From contig JALSIM010000037.1 of assembly GCA_026990035.1 (NCBI GenBank), positions 1-42,593 on the forward strand: a DNA stretch of 42,593 nt, in the 5' to 3' direction. This stretch comes from Alphaproteobacteria bacterium (GTDB lineage: Bacteria > Pseudomonadota > Alphaproteobacteria > Geminicoccales > Geminicoccaceae). Below the pieces are notes generated by a model. That model did no database searches. It was not told the origin of the DNA and saw only the letters and a list, made by a program, of their open reading frames with translations. Positions 33,130 to 42,593 of this stretch are shown in pieces. The number at the start of each line of letters is the position of its first letter. Position 1 is the first letter of the stretch. Made by a program: the position numbers and the translations under genes.

Positions 33130-33662
33130 GATGGAAAACGGGGCGTTCGGTTCTGGCCATCGGCGGGCTGGCGCTGCTCGCCGCCTGCAGCGGGACGGTG
33201 CAGCAGAAACTGGGCCTCGAGCGGCGGGTTCCCGACGAATTCCAGGTGGTGCGACGGGCGCCCCTGACCCTGCCGCCCGACTTCACCCTGCGGCCGCCCA
33301 CTCCGGGGCGGCCGGCGGCCCGCAACGACACCTCGCTCGCCGCCCGCGAGATCCTGGTGGGTCGTGCCGCCGTGCCGCCGGCGGCGGCGAGCCCGGGTGA
33401 AAAGGCGCTGCTGGCGGCGGTCGAGGTGGAGGCGGACCCCGACATCCGCCGCAAGCTGGTCGAGGACTACGGCGATCTGGTCGATCTCGACGAGGACAAC
33501 TTCCTCTTCATCCTCGATTTCCAGCGCGACCAGTTCGAACCCGAGGGGACGGTGATCGATCCCGCCGAGGAGGCGGAGAAGCTGCGTGCCGAGGGGCGTG
33601 CCCGGCGGGTGGTCACGAACCGCGTCGAAAGCCGTCCCCTGTTCCGGGAGAATCCTTCGTGA
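33126..33662 (+). CDS. DUF3035-type lipoprotein
   Basis: 178 residues. Lipoprotein signal MRWKTGRSVLAIGGLALLAAC, with lipobox LAAC and predicted lipidated Cys21. The mature part has the DUF3035 look: DEFQVVRRAPLTLPPDFTLR-PP near residues 37-57, then a low-complexity stretch and a C-terminal acidic segment (DNFLFILDFQRDQFEPEGTV). The family is confined mostly to alphaproteobacteria, commonly between lspA and M16 peptidase genes, as here; its role is unknown. Start ATG 33126 overlaps the lspA stop as ATGA. Confidence 0.85.
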   Translation: MRWKTGRSVLAIGGLALLAACSGTVQQKLGLERRVPDEFQVVRRAPLTLPPDFTLRPPTPGRPAARNDTSLAAREILVGRAAVPPAAASPGEKALLAAVEVEADPDIRRKLVEDYGDLVDLDEDNFLFILDFQRDQFEPEGTVIDPAEEAEKLRAEGRARRVVTNRVESRPLFRENPS

Positions 33663-35002
33663 AGACGGGAATCTGGTCCGTGGTCGCCGTTCTCGCCGCC
33701 ACCGCACCGGCCGCCGGCGCGGCCGGGCTTTTCAATCCCACCACCTTCACCCTCGACAACGGGATGCAGGTGGTGGTGGTGGAGAACCGCCGGGCGCCGG
33801 TGGTCGCCCATTGGGTCTGGTACAAGGTGGGGACCGCCGACAGCCCGGTCGGCAAGTCCGGGCTGCCCCATTACGTCGAACATCTGATGTTCAAGGGCAC
33901 CGAGAAGATCCCGCCGGGCGAGTTCTCCAAGATCGTGGCGCGTCTGGGCGGCAACGACAACGCCATGACCAGCTACGATTTCACCGCCTATTTCCAGATG
34001 ATCGCCCGCGACCGTCTCGAGACGGTGATGGAGATGGAGGCGGACCGGATGGTCAATCTCCGTCTCGCCGAGGAGGACAGCGTCACCGAGCGGGACGTGA
34101 TCCTCGAGGAGCGCCGTTCGCGGGTCGACAACGAACCCGCCTCGCTGCTCGGCGAACGCCTCGCCGCCGTGCAGTATCTCAACCACCCCTACCGCCTGCC
34201 GGTGATCGGCTGGCTCCACGAGATCGAGAGCTTCACCCGCGAGGACGCGCTCGCCTTCTACCGGACGTGGTACGCGCCCAACAACGCGATCCTGGTGGTG
34301 GTCGGTGACATCACCGCCGAAGAACTCCGGCCGCTCGCCGAGCGGACCTACGGCCGGATCCCGGCCCGTCCGGTGCCGCCGCGCAACCGGCTGAAGGAGC
34401 CGCCGCAGGCCTCCGAGCGGGTGGTGGAGCTGCGCCACGAGCGGGTCCGCCAGCCGAGCCTCAGCATTTCCTATCTGGCGCCCAGCTACAATACCGAAGG
34501 CGGCGACCGCGCCTACGCCCTCGAGGTTCTGGCCGAGCTGTTCGGCTCGGGCACCACCAGCCGTCTCTACCGGGCGCTCGTCGTCGATCGCGGTCTCGCC
34601 GCCGGTGCCGGCGCCTTCTACCGGGGCTCGAGCCTGGACCAGACGACCTTCAGGATCTACGCGACGCCGCGGCCGGGGGTGACGCTGGAGGAGCTGGAAG
34701 CGGCCCTCGACGAGGAAATCGCGAAGCTGATCGCCGGGGAGATCACCGAAGAAGAGGTGGCCCGGGTCAAGAAGCGGATGCTGGCCGAAGCCACCTATGC
34801 GCGCGATTCCCTGAGCGGCGTCGCCCGGATCTTCGGCGTCGCCCTGACCACCGGCCAGACGGTGGCCGATGTGGAAGCCTGGCCCGAGCGGATCGAGGCC
34901 GTCACCCTCGAGGAGGTGAAGGCGGCGGCGCGCGAAGTGCTGAACCCCGAACAGTCGGTTCGCGGCCGCCTGTTGCCGCCGCTCCGCGAGGCCCGCAAAT
35001 GA
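33659..35002 (+). CDS. M16-family zinc peptidase, catalytic
   Basis: 447 residues. Signal peptide MKTGIWSVVAVLAATAPAAGA points to export. The inverted zinc motif H-x-x-E-H is intact (H71-Y-V-E-H75 in PHYVEHLMFKGT), with the third ligand Glu downstream in RDVILEERRSRVDNEP. The C-terminal half has the M16_C pattern (YNTEGGDRAYALEVLAELFG, SRLYRALVVDRGLAAGAGAF). Relatives degrade peptides in the periplasm. The start is GTG 33659 in a GTGA overlap with DUF3035; the next M16 gene overlaps as ATGA. It presumably pairs with that gene as catalytic subunit. Confidence 0.92.
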   Translation: MKTGIWSVVAVLAATAPAAGAAGLFNPTTFTLDNGMQVVVVENRRAPVVAHWVWYKVGTADSPVGKSGLPHYVEHLMFKGTEKIPPGEFSKIVARLGGNDNAMTSYDFTAYFQMIARDRLETVMEMEADRMVNLRLAEEDSVTERDVILEERRSRVDNEPASLLGERLAAVQYLNHPYRLPVIGWLHEIESFTREDALAFYRTWYAPNNAILVVVGDITAEELRPLAERTYGRIPARPVPPRNRLKEPPQASERVVELRHERVRQPSLSISYLAPSYNTEGGDRAYALEVLAELFGSGTTSRLYRALVVDRGLAAGAGAFYRGSSLDQTTFRIYATPRPGVTLEELEAALDEEIAKLIAGEITEEEVARVKKRMLAEATYARDSLSGVARIFGVALTTGQTVADVEAWPERIEAVTLEEVKAAAREVLNPEQSVRGRLLPPLREARK

Positions 35003-36339
35003 CGGCGAAACGCGGTCTGCGGGCCCTGCTCCTCTCCCTCGCTCTCGGAGGTCTGCTCGTGAACATGCCCGACCGGCCGGCCCGCGCGGCGATGGTCGAG
35101 GAAGTCGTCACGCCGCTCGGCATTCGCGCCTATCTGCTGCGCGAGCCGGCGATTCCCTTCATTTCGCTCGCCTTCTATTTCGAGGGAGGCGCGGCCCAGG
35201 ATCCCGAGGGACGCGAGGGGCTTTCCAACATGGCGGCCGGGCTGCTCGACGAGGGGGCGGGGCCGTACGACAGCAAGGCCTTCCGTTCGGCCCTCGAGGA
35301 CAACGCCATCCGTCTGTCCTTCGACGCCGATCGCGACGGATTCTCGGGCGAACTCAAGACCCTGAACACCAGCCGGGCCTTCGCCTTCGAGCTGCTCCGT
35401 CTCGCCCTCACCGAGCCCCGCTTTGACGAGGAGCCGGTGGAACGGATCCGCGGCCAGATCCTGGCCGATCTGCGCCGGCGGGAAACCGATCCCGACTATC
35501 GGGCGGCGCGGGCCTGGTTCGCCCGGGCCTTCCCGGACCATCCTTACGGGCGGCCGACCCGGGGCACGCCGGAGACCGTCGCGGCCATCACCCGCGAGGA
35601 TCTCCGGGGCTTCGTCGCCGATCGGCTGGCCCGTGGCAATCTCCACATCGGGGTGGCCGGCGACATCACCGCCGAGGAGCTGGCGCCGCTCCTCGATGCG
35701 ACCTTCGGCGCCCTGCCGGAAGAGCCGCGACTCGCCGAGATTCCGGCGGTCGAGCCGGCGACCCGCGGGCTGGTGATCGAGCGGATGCAGATTCCCCAGA
35801 GCGTGGTCGTCTTCGGTCATCCCGGGATTCCGCGTGCGGATCCCGACTATTATGCCGCCTACGTCGCCAACTACATTCTCGGCGGCGGCGGCTTCAGCTC
35901 CCGGCTCACCGAAGAGATCCGCGAAAAGCGGGGGCTCGTCTATTCGGTCTATTCCTATCTCTACGATGCGCGCCACGCGCCGCTGTGGCTCGGCAGTCTC
36001 GCCACCCGCAACGAAACGGTGGCCGAGGCCATCGATCTGGTGCGGGCGGAGATGGCGCGCATCGCCCGGGGCGAGATCGACGAGCAGGATGTCGCCGACG
36101 CCAAGACCTATCTCACCGGCTCCTTTCCCCTGCGGCTGACCAGCAACGATCGCATCGCCCGGACCCTGGTCGCCATGTCCTATCAGGGGCTGGGGCGGGA
36201 CTATCTCGAAAGGCGCAACGCCTACATCGAGGCGGTGAGCCGCGAGGAGGTGCGGCGGGTGGCGGCCCGGCTGTTCGACCGCGAGACCCTGTTCAGCATC
36301 GTCGGCGACCCGGAAGATCTGGAGCCGCGGAAGGAATAG
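34999..36339 (+). CDS. M16-family peptidase-like protein, non-catalytic partner
   Basis: 446 residues with a hydrophobic N-terminus (LRALLLSLALGGLLVNMP). The M16 fold is clear (FISLAFYFEGGAAQDPEGREG, DFYAAYVANYILGGGGFSSRL-type block, EKRGLVYSVYSYLYDARHAP). Where the catalytic partner has HYVEH, this protein has SNMAAGLLDEGAG, so the zinc site is missing. This is the usual arrangement of M16 heterodimers, in which one subunit cleaves and the other, carrying a conserved R/Y pair near the C-terminal domain, shapes the chamber. Start ATG 34999 overlaps the preceding stop. mutL begins immediately after the stop. Confidence 0.9.
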   Translation: MTAKRGLRALLLSLALGGLLVNMPDRPARAAMVEEVVTPLGIRAYLLREPAIPFISLAFYFEGGAAQDPEGREGLSNMAAGLLDEGAGPYDSKAFRSALEDNAIRLSFDADRDGFSGELKTLNTSRAFAFELLRLALTEPRFDEEPVERIRGQILADLRRRETDPDYRAARAWFARAFPDHPYGRPTRGTPETVAAITREDLRGFVADRLARGNLHIGVAGDITAEELAPLLDATFGALPEEPRLAEIPAVEPATRGLVIERMQIPQSVVVFGHPGIPRADPDYYAAYVANYILGGGGFSSRLTEEIREKRGLVYSVYSYLYDARHAPLWLGSLATRNETVAEAIDLVRAEMARIARGEIDEQDVADAKTYLTGSFPLRLTSNDRIARTLVAMSYQGLGRDYLERRNAYIEAVSREEVRRVAARLFDRETLFSIVGDPEDLEPRKE

Positions 36340-38127
<1,788 letters not shown>

Positions 38128-38181
38128 CGGGGATCGGCCGTCGATCCCGGTGCAACCGGACGAAACGGAGCGGAGCGAAGC

Positions 38182-38523
38182 ATGACCTACGTGGTCACCG
38201 AGGCGTGCATCAAGTGCAAGTACATGGACTGTGTCGAGGTCTGTCCGGTCGACTGCTTCTACGAGGGTGAGGTGATGCTGGTCATCAATCCGGACGAATG
38301 CATCGACTGCGGCGTCTGCGAACCCGAATGCCCGGCCGAAGCCATCCTTCCCGATACCGAGGAAGAGGCGGAGAAGTGGCTGGAGCTCAACCGGGAATAT
38401 TCGACGGGTCCATGGCCCAACATCACCCGCAAGGGCACCCCGCCGCCCGACGCCGACGAATGGAAAGGCGTTCCGGGCAAGTTCGAGAAGTTCTTCTCCC
38501 CGGAGCCGGGCGAGGGAAGCTGA
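38182..38523 (+). CDS. fdxA: Seven-iron ferredoxin (FdxA type)
   Basis: 113 residues. The first cluster motif is [21 protein letters not shown], and the second is [16 protein letters not shown]. The first lacks one regular cysteine position as in [3Fe-4S][4Fe-4S] ferredoxins. A C-terminal extension with [17 protein letters not shown] is the alphaproteobacterial FdxA hallmark. It carries electrons in an undefined pathway. Start ATG 38182 with GGAGCGGAGCG upstream. Genes for CarD and FdxA are neighbours in many alphaproteobacteria. Confidence 0.92.
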   Translation: MTYVVTEACIKCKYMDCVEVCPVDCFYEGEVMLVINPDECIDCGVCEPECPAEAILPDTEEEAEKWLELNREYSTGPWPNITRKGTPPPDADEWKGVPGKFEKFFSPEPGEGS

Positions 38524-38811
38524 TTCGCGAGACTCTTCGCCCCCCGGTCGCGCCGGCACCCGAGGGTGACGGCGGATGCGGCGGACTGGAAATGCATCAC
38601 ATTTTATGATAAATGGTTTCCATCGAGAGGTGAGGTGGACAAGGAGCCGCCCACTCTCGGGCGTATGTTTCAAGCTCGCAAGGAAGGAACTGGGGTGCGG
38701 GTCTCGCTGTGAGGCCGGTACCTTGGGGTACTGTGCCGCTCGCTCTCAGAAACGGCATGCGCAGGCCGGGGGTGGGACCTCAAGTTACGGATCGTCAGGA
38801 GAACGAACAAC
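38524..38811 (+). promoter_or_regulatory. fdxA-carD intergenic region with probable carD promoter and long leader
   Basis: 288 bases without a gene. An AT-rich patch at about 38594-38617 is conspicuous in this GC-rich genome and contains TATGAT (38605-38610), a good -10, though no -35 is clear. A start near 38617 would give a carD leader of roughly 195 bases. Its purpose is not obvious; I saw no known riboswitch. Confidence 0.35.
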
Positions 38812-39312
38812 ATGTCGAACAGGCTCGCCTTCGCTGCCGGTGACTACGTCGTCTATCCGTCGCACGGGGTCGGCAAGGTCGTCGGTATCGAAAAGCAGAC
38901 CATCGCCGGTATCGAACTCGAGATGTACGTGGTCAAATTCGACAGCGAGCGGCTCATTCTGCGGGTCCCGATCGACAAGGCGCCGCGTTCGGGCATGCGC
39001 AAGTTGAGTTCACGGGAAAAGATCCAGTCGGCCCTCGACACCCTGAAGACGCGCATCCGGCCACGCCGCAACGTGATGTGGAGCCGTCGCGCCCAGGAGT
39101 ACGAGGCGAAGATCAATTCCGGCGACCCGGTGGCCATCGCCGAGGTGGTGCGCGAGCTCCACCGCAAGGACGATTCCGAGCAGTCCTACAGCGAACGGCA
39201 GATGTACCGGGCGGCATTGGAGCGGCTGGCCCGCGAGGTGGCGGCCATCGAGCGGGTCGACGAGACCGAGGCCACCCGGAAGCTCGAAAGCGTTCTGCTC
39301 GAAGCCGCCTGA
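38812..39312 (+). CDS. CarD/CdnL-family RNA polymerase-binding regulator
   Basis: 166 residues. The N-terminal RNA-polymerase interaction domain is plain: FAAGDYVVYPSHGVGKVVGI, IEKQTIAGIELEMYVVKFD, and RVPIDKAPRSGMRKLSS. The C-terminal helical DNA-binding part follows (ALDTLKTRIRPRRNVMWSRR, YEAKINSGDPVAIAEVVREL, SYSERQMYRAALERLAREV). CarD relatives stabilise the open complex at promoters, chiefly of growth genes. Start ATG 38812 after a GGAGAACG site. It has its own terminator. rpoD lies in the same window, but not next to it. Confidence 0.93.
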   Translation: MSNRLAFAAGDYVVYPSHGVGKVVGIEKQTIAGIELEMYVVKFDSERLILRVPIDKAPRSGMRKLSSREKIQSALDTLKTRIRPRRNVMWSRRAQEYEAKINSGDPVAIAEVVRELHRKDDSEQSYSERQMYRAALERLAREVAAIERVDETEATRKLESVLLEAA

Positions 39313-39337
39313 GGGACGCTCCGAAGACGACGCACCA

Positions 39338-39365
39338 GGGGGGGGCGCCGCCCCCCTTCCTTTTT
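39338..39365 (+). terminator. Intrinsic terminator after carD
   Basis: GGGGGG and CCCCCC (39340-39356) flank a CGCCG loop and are followed by TTCC and five T residues ending at 39365. A strong G/C hairpin with a T-tract, placed 27 bases after the stop and just before convergent gshB. Confidence 0.8.
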
Positions 39366-39378
39366 CGCCCCCTGCGGG

Positions 39379-40344
39379 TCAGGCGGCGGCCGTTCCCGAG
39401 CGCTCGCTGCGCTTCGCTTCGATCACGTCCCAGATCCGGGCCTCCAGCGACACCCCGTCGAAGCGGTCGATCTCCTGCAGGCCGGTGGGAGAGGTGACGT
39501 TGATCTCGGTGAGCCAGCCGCCGATCACATCGATGCCGACGAAGATCAGGCCGCGGGCCTTGAGGACCGGACCGATGGCCTCGCAGATCTCGCGATCGCG
39601 GGCATCCAGCGTCGCCTTCACCGCCCTGCCGCCGATGTGCAGGTTGGCGCGGGCGTCGTCGGGCGGTGGAATCCGGTTGATGGCCCCGGCCGCTTCGCCG
39701 TCGATCAGCACGATCCGCTTGTCGCCCTGGCGCACCTCCGGCAGGTAGCGCTGCACCATCAGCGGCTCGTCGAGAACCCCGCGGAAGAACTCGACCAGGC
39801 TGTTGAGGTTCGTGTCCTCGGGCCGCAGGTGGAAGACGCCGTTACCGCCGTTGCCGTAGAGCGGTTTGACGACGATGTCGCCCTGCTCGCGGCGGAAGGC
39901 CTTGATCTCCTCCAGATCGTAGGTGATCAGGGTCGGCGGCATGAGCTCCGCGAACTGGGTGACGAACAGCTTTTCCGGAGCGTTCCTGACCGAGGTGGGA
40001 TCGTTGACGACCAGGGTCCCGGGATGGATCCGATCGAGGAGATGGGTGGCCGAGATGTAGGCCAGGTTGAAGGGCGGATCCTGGCGCATCAGCACCACGT
40101 CCATGGCCGCCAGATCGATGGTTTCCGCCGCCCCGGCGGTGAAATGGTTGCCGTGCTCGCGCCGCAGCACGAACGGGCGCGCCCGGGCGAGAATACGGCC
40201 GTGCCGGTAGCTCAGCTCGTAGGGCGTATAGTGATAGAGGGCATGGCCGCGCTGCTGAGCCTCGAGGGCGAGGACGAAGCTGCTGTCGGTGTCGATATCG
40301 ATCGACTCGAGGGGATCCATCTGGACGGCGACGGCGAGCGACAT
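39379..40344 (-). CDS. gshB: Glutathione synthetase
   Basis: Adds glycine to gamma-glutamylcysteine using ATP, the last step of glutathione synthesis. 321 residues (E. coli about 316). The N-terminal substrate domain starts VAVQMDPLESIDIDTDSSF. The ATP-grasp part is intact: RQDPPFNLAYISATHLLD, VVNDPTSVRNAPEKLF, VVKPLYGNGGNGVF, PEVRQGDKRIVLIDGE, and the C-terminal metal-binding GIDVIGGWLTEINVTSPTG. Start ATG 40342-40344. Divergent from the HIT protein gene. gshA is not in the window. Confidence 0.95.
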   Translation of the reverse strand: MSLAVAVQMDPLESIDIDTDSSFVLALEAQQRGHALYHYTPYELSYRHGRILARARPFVLRREHGNHFTAGAAETIDLAAMDVVLMRQDPPFNLAYISATHLLDRIHPGTLVVNDPTSVRNAPEKLFVTQFAELMPPTLITYDLEEIKAFRREQGDIVVKPLYGNGGNGVFHLRPEDTNLNSLVEFFRGVLDEPLMVQRYLPEVRQGDKRIVLIDGEAAGAINRIPPPDDARANLHIGGRAVKATLDARDREICEAIGPVLKARGLIFVGIDVIGGWLTEINVTSPTGLQEIDRFDGVSLEARIWDVIEAKRSERSGTAAA

Positions 40345-40470
40345 GCTGCGTTTCCGAATGCGGGGCGGGCCCCGGGCCTGCCCAGAGATAGGGGGGCGAG
40401 CGCCCGCTTGACAAGTCCGGTGCCGGTCCGCTTGCTGGCGTCCCGGCAGGCGAGCGAGGAGGAACCCGAG

Positions 40471-40839
40471 ATGGCCTACGACGACGACAACGTGTTCGCC
40501 CGCATCCTCCGCGGCGAGATTCCCTGCAACAAGGTCTACGAGGACGAGTACGCGCTGGCCTTCCACGACATCAATCCGCTGGCCCCTGTCCATGTGCTGG
40601 TGATCCCCAAGGGGCGCTGGGTGTCGATGGTCGATTTCCACGCCAATGCGAGCGACGCCGAGATCGCCGGTCTGTTCCGGGCCGTCGGCCGGGTGGCGGA
40701 AAAGCTCGGCCTGAACGAAAGCGGCTACCGCATCCTCGCCAACAACGGTCGCGACGCCAGCCAGGAGGTGCCGCATCTGCACATCCACATCTTCGGCGGC
40801 GCGCCGCTCGGGCGGATGCTCAAGAAGATCGGGGGCTGA
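40471..40839 (+). CDS. HIT-family protein (HINT-like)
   Basis: 122 residues. Opens DDNVFARILRGEIPCNKVYE, then FHDINPLAPVHVLVIPKGRW. The histidine triad is EVPHLHIHIFGG (H-x-H-x-H). The sequence and length fit the bacterial HINT branch, small purine nucleoside phosphoramidases of unclear physiological role. Start ATG 40471 after GAGGAGGAACCC, a strong ribosome binding site. The 3' end overlaps the end of the convergent VanZ-like gene by 20 bases. Confidence 0.9.
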   Translation: MAYDDDNVFARILRGEIPCNKVYEDEYALAFHDINPLAPVHVLVIPKGRWVSMVDFHANASDAEIAGLFRAVGRVAEKLGLNESGYRILANNGRDASQEVPHLHIHIFGGAPLGRMLKKIGG

Positions 40840-41203
40840 TCCCGGATCGCTCGGAAGAACGCATGGCGACGGCCAGGATCAGGCTGGCGAGCAGCCAGCC
40901 GGCCAAGGTACCGCCGCCGTTGGCCAGGAGATCCGCGTAGTCGAACCGCCGATAGGGGAAGAAGCTCTGGCCGAACTCGAGGACGGCGCTGAGGAGGAAG
41001 GTGGCGAGGGCGACGAGCGCCAGCCCCCCGTGCGACCGGGAGAAGCTGAAGGCGGCGCCGCTCATCAGGAAATAGACGAGGAAATGCACCGTCTTGTCCG
41101 ACATGCCGCCGGGAAGGCTCGCGGGGCTCCAGGAAAGCCAGGCGAGGACCGCCCAGGCACCGAGCCAGCCGCCCAGCAGCAGACGTCTCGTGAATATGCG
41201 CAA
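40820..41203 (-). CDS. VanZ-like membrane protein
   Basis: 127 residues with about four transmembrane segments (LLLGGWLGAWAVLAWLSW, VHFLVYFLMSGAAFSF, LALVALATFLLSAVLEFGQ, LLANGGGTLAGWLLASLIL). The pattern SPASLP...DKTVHFLVYF and LEFGQSFFPYRRFDYADLLANGGG (broken in the family by one variable residue) is the VanZ/DUF2809-like core with the conserved aspartate-containing D-L-x-A-N-x-x-G. Relatives are mostly uncharacterised; resistance to glycopeptides is not implied. The start is TTG 41201-41203, as no ATG or GTG precedes the first helix, so the true start is uncertain. Convergent with the HIT gene. Confidence 0.72.
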   Translation of the reverse strand: MRIFTRRLLLGGWLGAWAVLAWLSWSPASLPGGMSDKTVHFLVYFLMSGAAFSFSRSHGGLALVALATFLLSAVLEFGQSFFPYRRFDYADLLANGGGTLAGWLLASLILAVAMRSSERSGISPRSS

Positions 41204-41307
41204 ACCCGGTTCCCGAATGCTTCGCGGTCCGTCCGCACGGCATCGGCCATGCGGAAGGAGCTTATGCCGTCCGCCGCGTGCGCGTCAAACGGGATCCGTC
41301 CGGATGC

Positions 41308-42593
41308 TCAGTCGAGGCGGCGGATCCGGCCCTCCACCTCGGGGGCGATCCGGCCTCCGAGACGCGCCACATGCTCCATCACGGTGGTGGCCATCAGGGT
41401 CGCGGCGGAGGCGTCGATCCGCACCTCGCCCTTGGCGAGCATGGCGTAGCCGTTGCCGCCGCCGAGCAGGTAGTCGTTGGTGGCGAGCTGGTAGACGCGG
41501 GCCGGATCGAGCGGCTCGCCGCCCACCTCCACCTCGACGATCCGCTCTCCGGCGGGCCTGTCGGGGTCGAAGACGAAGCGCATGCCCGAGACCTGGGGGA
41601 AGCGGCCGGCCTTCTTTTCCACCTGGCCGACGCCATTCTCGAGAGCGGCCAGCAGATCGGCACCGGAAAGGGCGACGAGCACGGTGACATTGCCGAAGGG
41701 AAGCTCGGCGAGGACGTCCTTCCTGGTGATCACCGTTCCCGGCGCGTAGGTGCGATCGCCGCGGATGCCGCCGCCGTTGGTCAGGGCGACCTCGGCACCG
41801 GTGGAAAGACGCATCGCATCGGCCACCAGATTGCCGAAATTGCTCTCCCGCGTCCGCACGGTCTCGCGGCGGGTGTCCAGTTCCACCGCCGCGGTGCCGA
41901 TGGCCACGCCCAGCTCCGCGTCGAGCTTTTCGTTCCAGCGGGCGACGATCGCCGCCACCTCGGGATCCGGCGCGATCCCCGAATTGTCGCGATAGCGCCA
42001 TTCGGCGCGCCACAGCACGATCGGCTCGCCCCGCTTCTCGGCCCGGCGGAGGGTGACGTCCACCACCGGCAGGTAGCGGGCGTCGTAACCCGCCTTGATG
42101 AGCAGCTTGCCGCCTTCGTAGAAGGTGATCGGGTCGTGCTCGTGCCCGCCGAGGATGATGTCGAGGCCTCGCACTTCGCGCAGCAGGGCACGATCGGTTT
42201 CGACCTCCAGATGGGTGAGGGCGACCACCAGATCGGCACCTTCGCCGCGCAGCTTTTCGGTCATCGCCCGTGCCGTCTCGAGGACCGGCGCGAAGCGGAT
42301 GTTCGGTCCGGGCGAGGAGAGGAACGAGGTCTCCGGGATGACGAGGCCGAAGAAGCCGATCCTGAAGCCTTCGACCTCGATCATCGCGGTCGCCCGGGTT
42401 CCCAGCGCCGGTGCGCCGTCGGCTCCGAGCATGTTGGAACCGAGCCAGGTGAAGTTCGAGGCGGCGAAACGGGCCCCGGCGATTTCCGGTCCGAAGTCGA
42501 ACTCGTGGTTGCCGGGCACCGCCAGCGAGAAGCCGAGAGCGTTGAAGATCTCGATCATCTGCTCGCCCTCGGTCAGGCCCGACAGGACCGAAG
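41308..42593 (-). CDS. 5'-nucleotidase family protein, cut by the right edge
   Basis: The C-terminal 428 codons are present; the N-terminus lies beyond 42593, so signal peptide and the first metal motif are not visible. The metallophosphoesterase part shows GNHEFDFG, VALTHLEVETD and GGHEHDP, with the metal-binding His/Asp residues. The C-terminal 5'-nucleotidase domain shows ESNFGNLVADAM, LTNGGGIRGD, LPFGNVTVLVALSGADLLAAL and NDYLLGGGNGYAML. That domain order fits periplasmic UshA-like nucleotidase/UDP-sugar hydrolase enzymes, but the specific substrate cannot be determined. 104 bases separate it from the VanZ-like gene on the same strand. Confidence 0.9.
   Translation of the reverse strand, partial: SVLSGLTEGEQMIEIFNALGFSLAVPGNHEFDFGPEIAGARFAASNFTWLGSNMLGADGAPALGTRATAMIEVEGFRIGFFGLVIPETSFLSSPGPNIRFAPVLETARAMTEKLRGEGADLVVALTHLEVETDRALLREVRGLDIILGGHEHDPITFYEGGKLLIKAGYDARYLPVVDVTLRRAEKRGEPIVLWRAEWRYRDNSGIAPDPEVAAIVARWNEKLDAELGVAIGTAAVELDTRRETVRTRESNFGNLVADAMRLSTGAEVALTNGGGIRGDRTYAPGTVITRKDVLAELPFGNVTVLVALSGADLLAALENGVGQVEKKAGRFPQVSGMRFVFDPDRPAGERIVEVEVGGEPLDPARVYQLATNDYLLGGGNGYAMLAKGEVRIDASAATLMATTVMEHVARLGGRIAPEVEGRIRRLD

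Noticed and set aside
40820-41203. Glycopeptide-resistance gene (vanZ)
   Set aside because: Only the broad VanZ-like membrane fold is shared; no other van genes are present, and such proteins are common in bacteria without this resistance.

Overview
This window reads as a core-chromosome segment of a free-living, high-GC alphaproteobacterium. Four things support this. The tmRNA is circularly permuted (two-piece), as in that class, and sits next to an alpha-type SspB adaptor. The CarD/FdxA and IleS-LspA-DUF3035-M16-M16-MutL neighbourhoods are also typical of the class. Thymidylate is made by ThyX. Membrane and redox functions are Gram-negative (AsmA, an OmpA-domain lipoprotein, periplasmic MsrP, glutathione synthetase). 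I cannot place it below class with confidence; Rhodospirillales-like lineages fit best. No insertion sequence, prophage, CRISPR array or toxin island is visible, and codon and base use look even throughout.

Layout. 1-4.6 kb: the 5' part of priA (left edge), divergent xerC, and a large AsmA-family gene. 4.5-7.0 kb (minus strand): a two-piece ssrA (tmRNA) gene, then sspB and fumC; tmRNA tags stalled peptides and SspB delivers tagged proteins to ClpXP. 7.0-12.4 kb: thyX, a 60-residue membrane protein, an OmpA-like lipoprotein, two small membrane proteins and a two-subunit Na+/solute symporter. 12.6-14.3 kb: an unrecognised 210-residue protein and msrP. 14.3-14.7 kb: no gene, but a strongly structured minus-strand segment ending in a canonical terminator (candidate small RNA or lysR 3' UTR). 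14.7-21.6 kb (minus): carA-carB-greA-trxB-lysR. 21.8-26.2 kb (plus): yqeY-dnaG-rpoD, a form of the macromolecular synthesis cluster. 26.3 kb: tRNA with a CAU anticodon, most like tRNA-Ile2.

26.4-38.1 kb: a VOC-fold gene (minus), then plus-strand MTA/SAH nucleosidase, MaoC/PhaJ-type hydratase, ribF, ileS, lspA, a DUF3035 lipoprotein, an active plus inactive M16 peptidase pair, and mutL. From ileS to the second M16 gene every junction is a 4-base start/stop overlap, so the string looks translationally coupled. 38.2-39.3 kb: fdxA, and carD with a long leader and a strong terminator. 39.4-42.6 kb: gshB (minus), a HIT protein (plus), a VanZ-like protein (minus), and a 5'-nucleotidase-family gene cut by the right edge.

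Most genes are housekeeping. The non-obvious content is RNA: the permuted tmRNA with an unusually short tag (ANDNRMALAA), tandem near-identical predicted pseudoknots with compensatory stem changes, and the structured 14.45-14.62 kb segment. I found no convincing undescribed multi-gene system.
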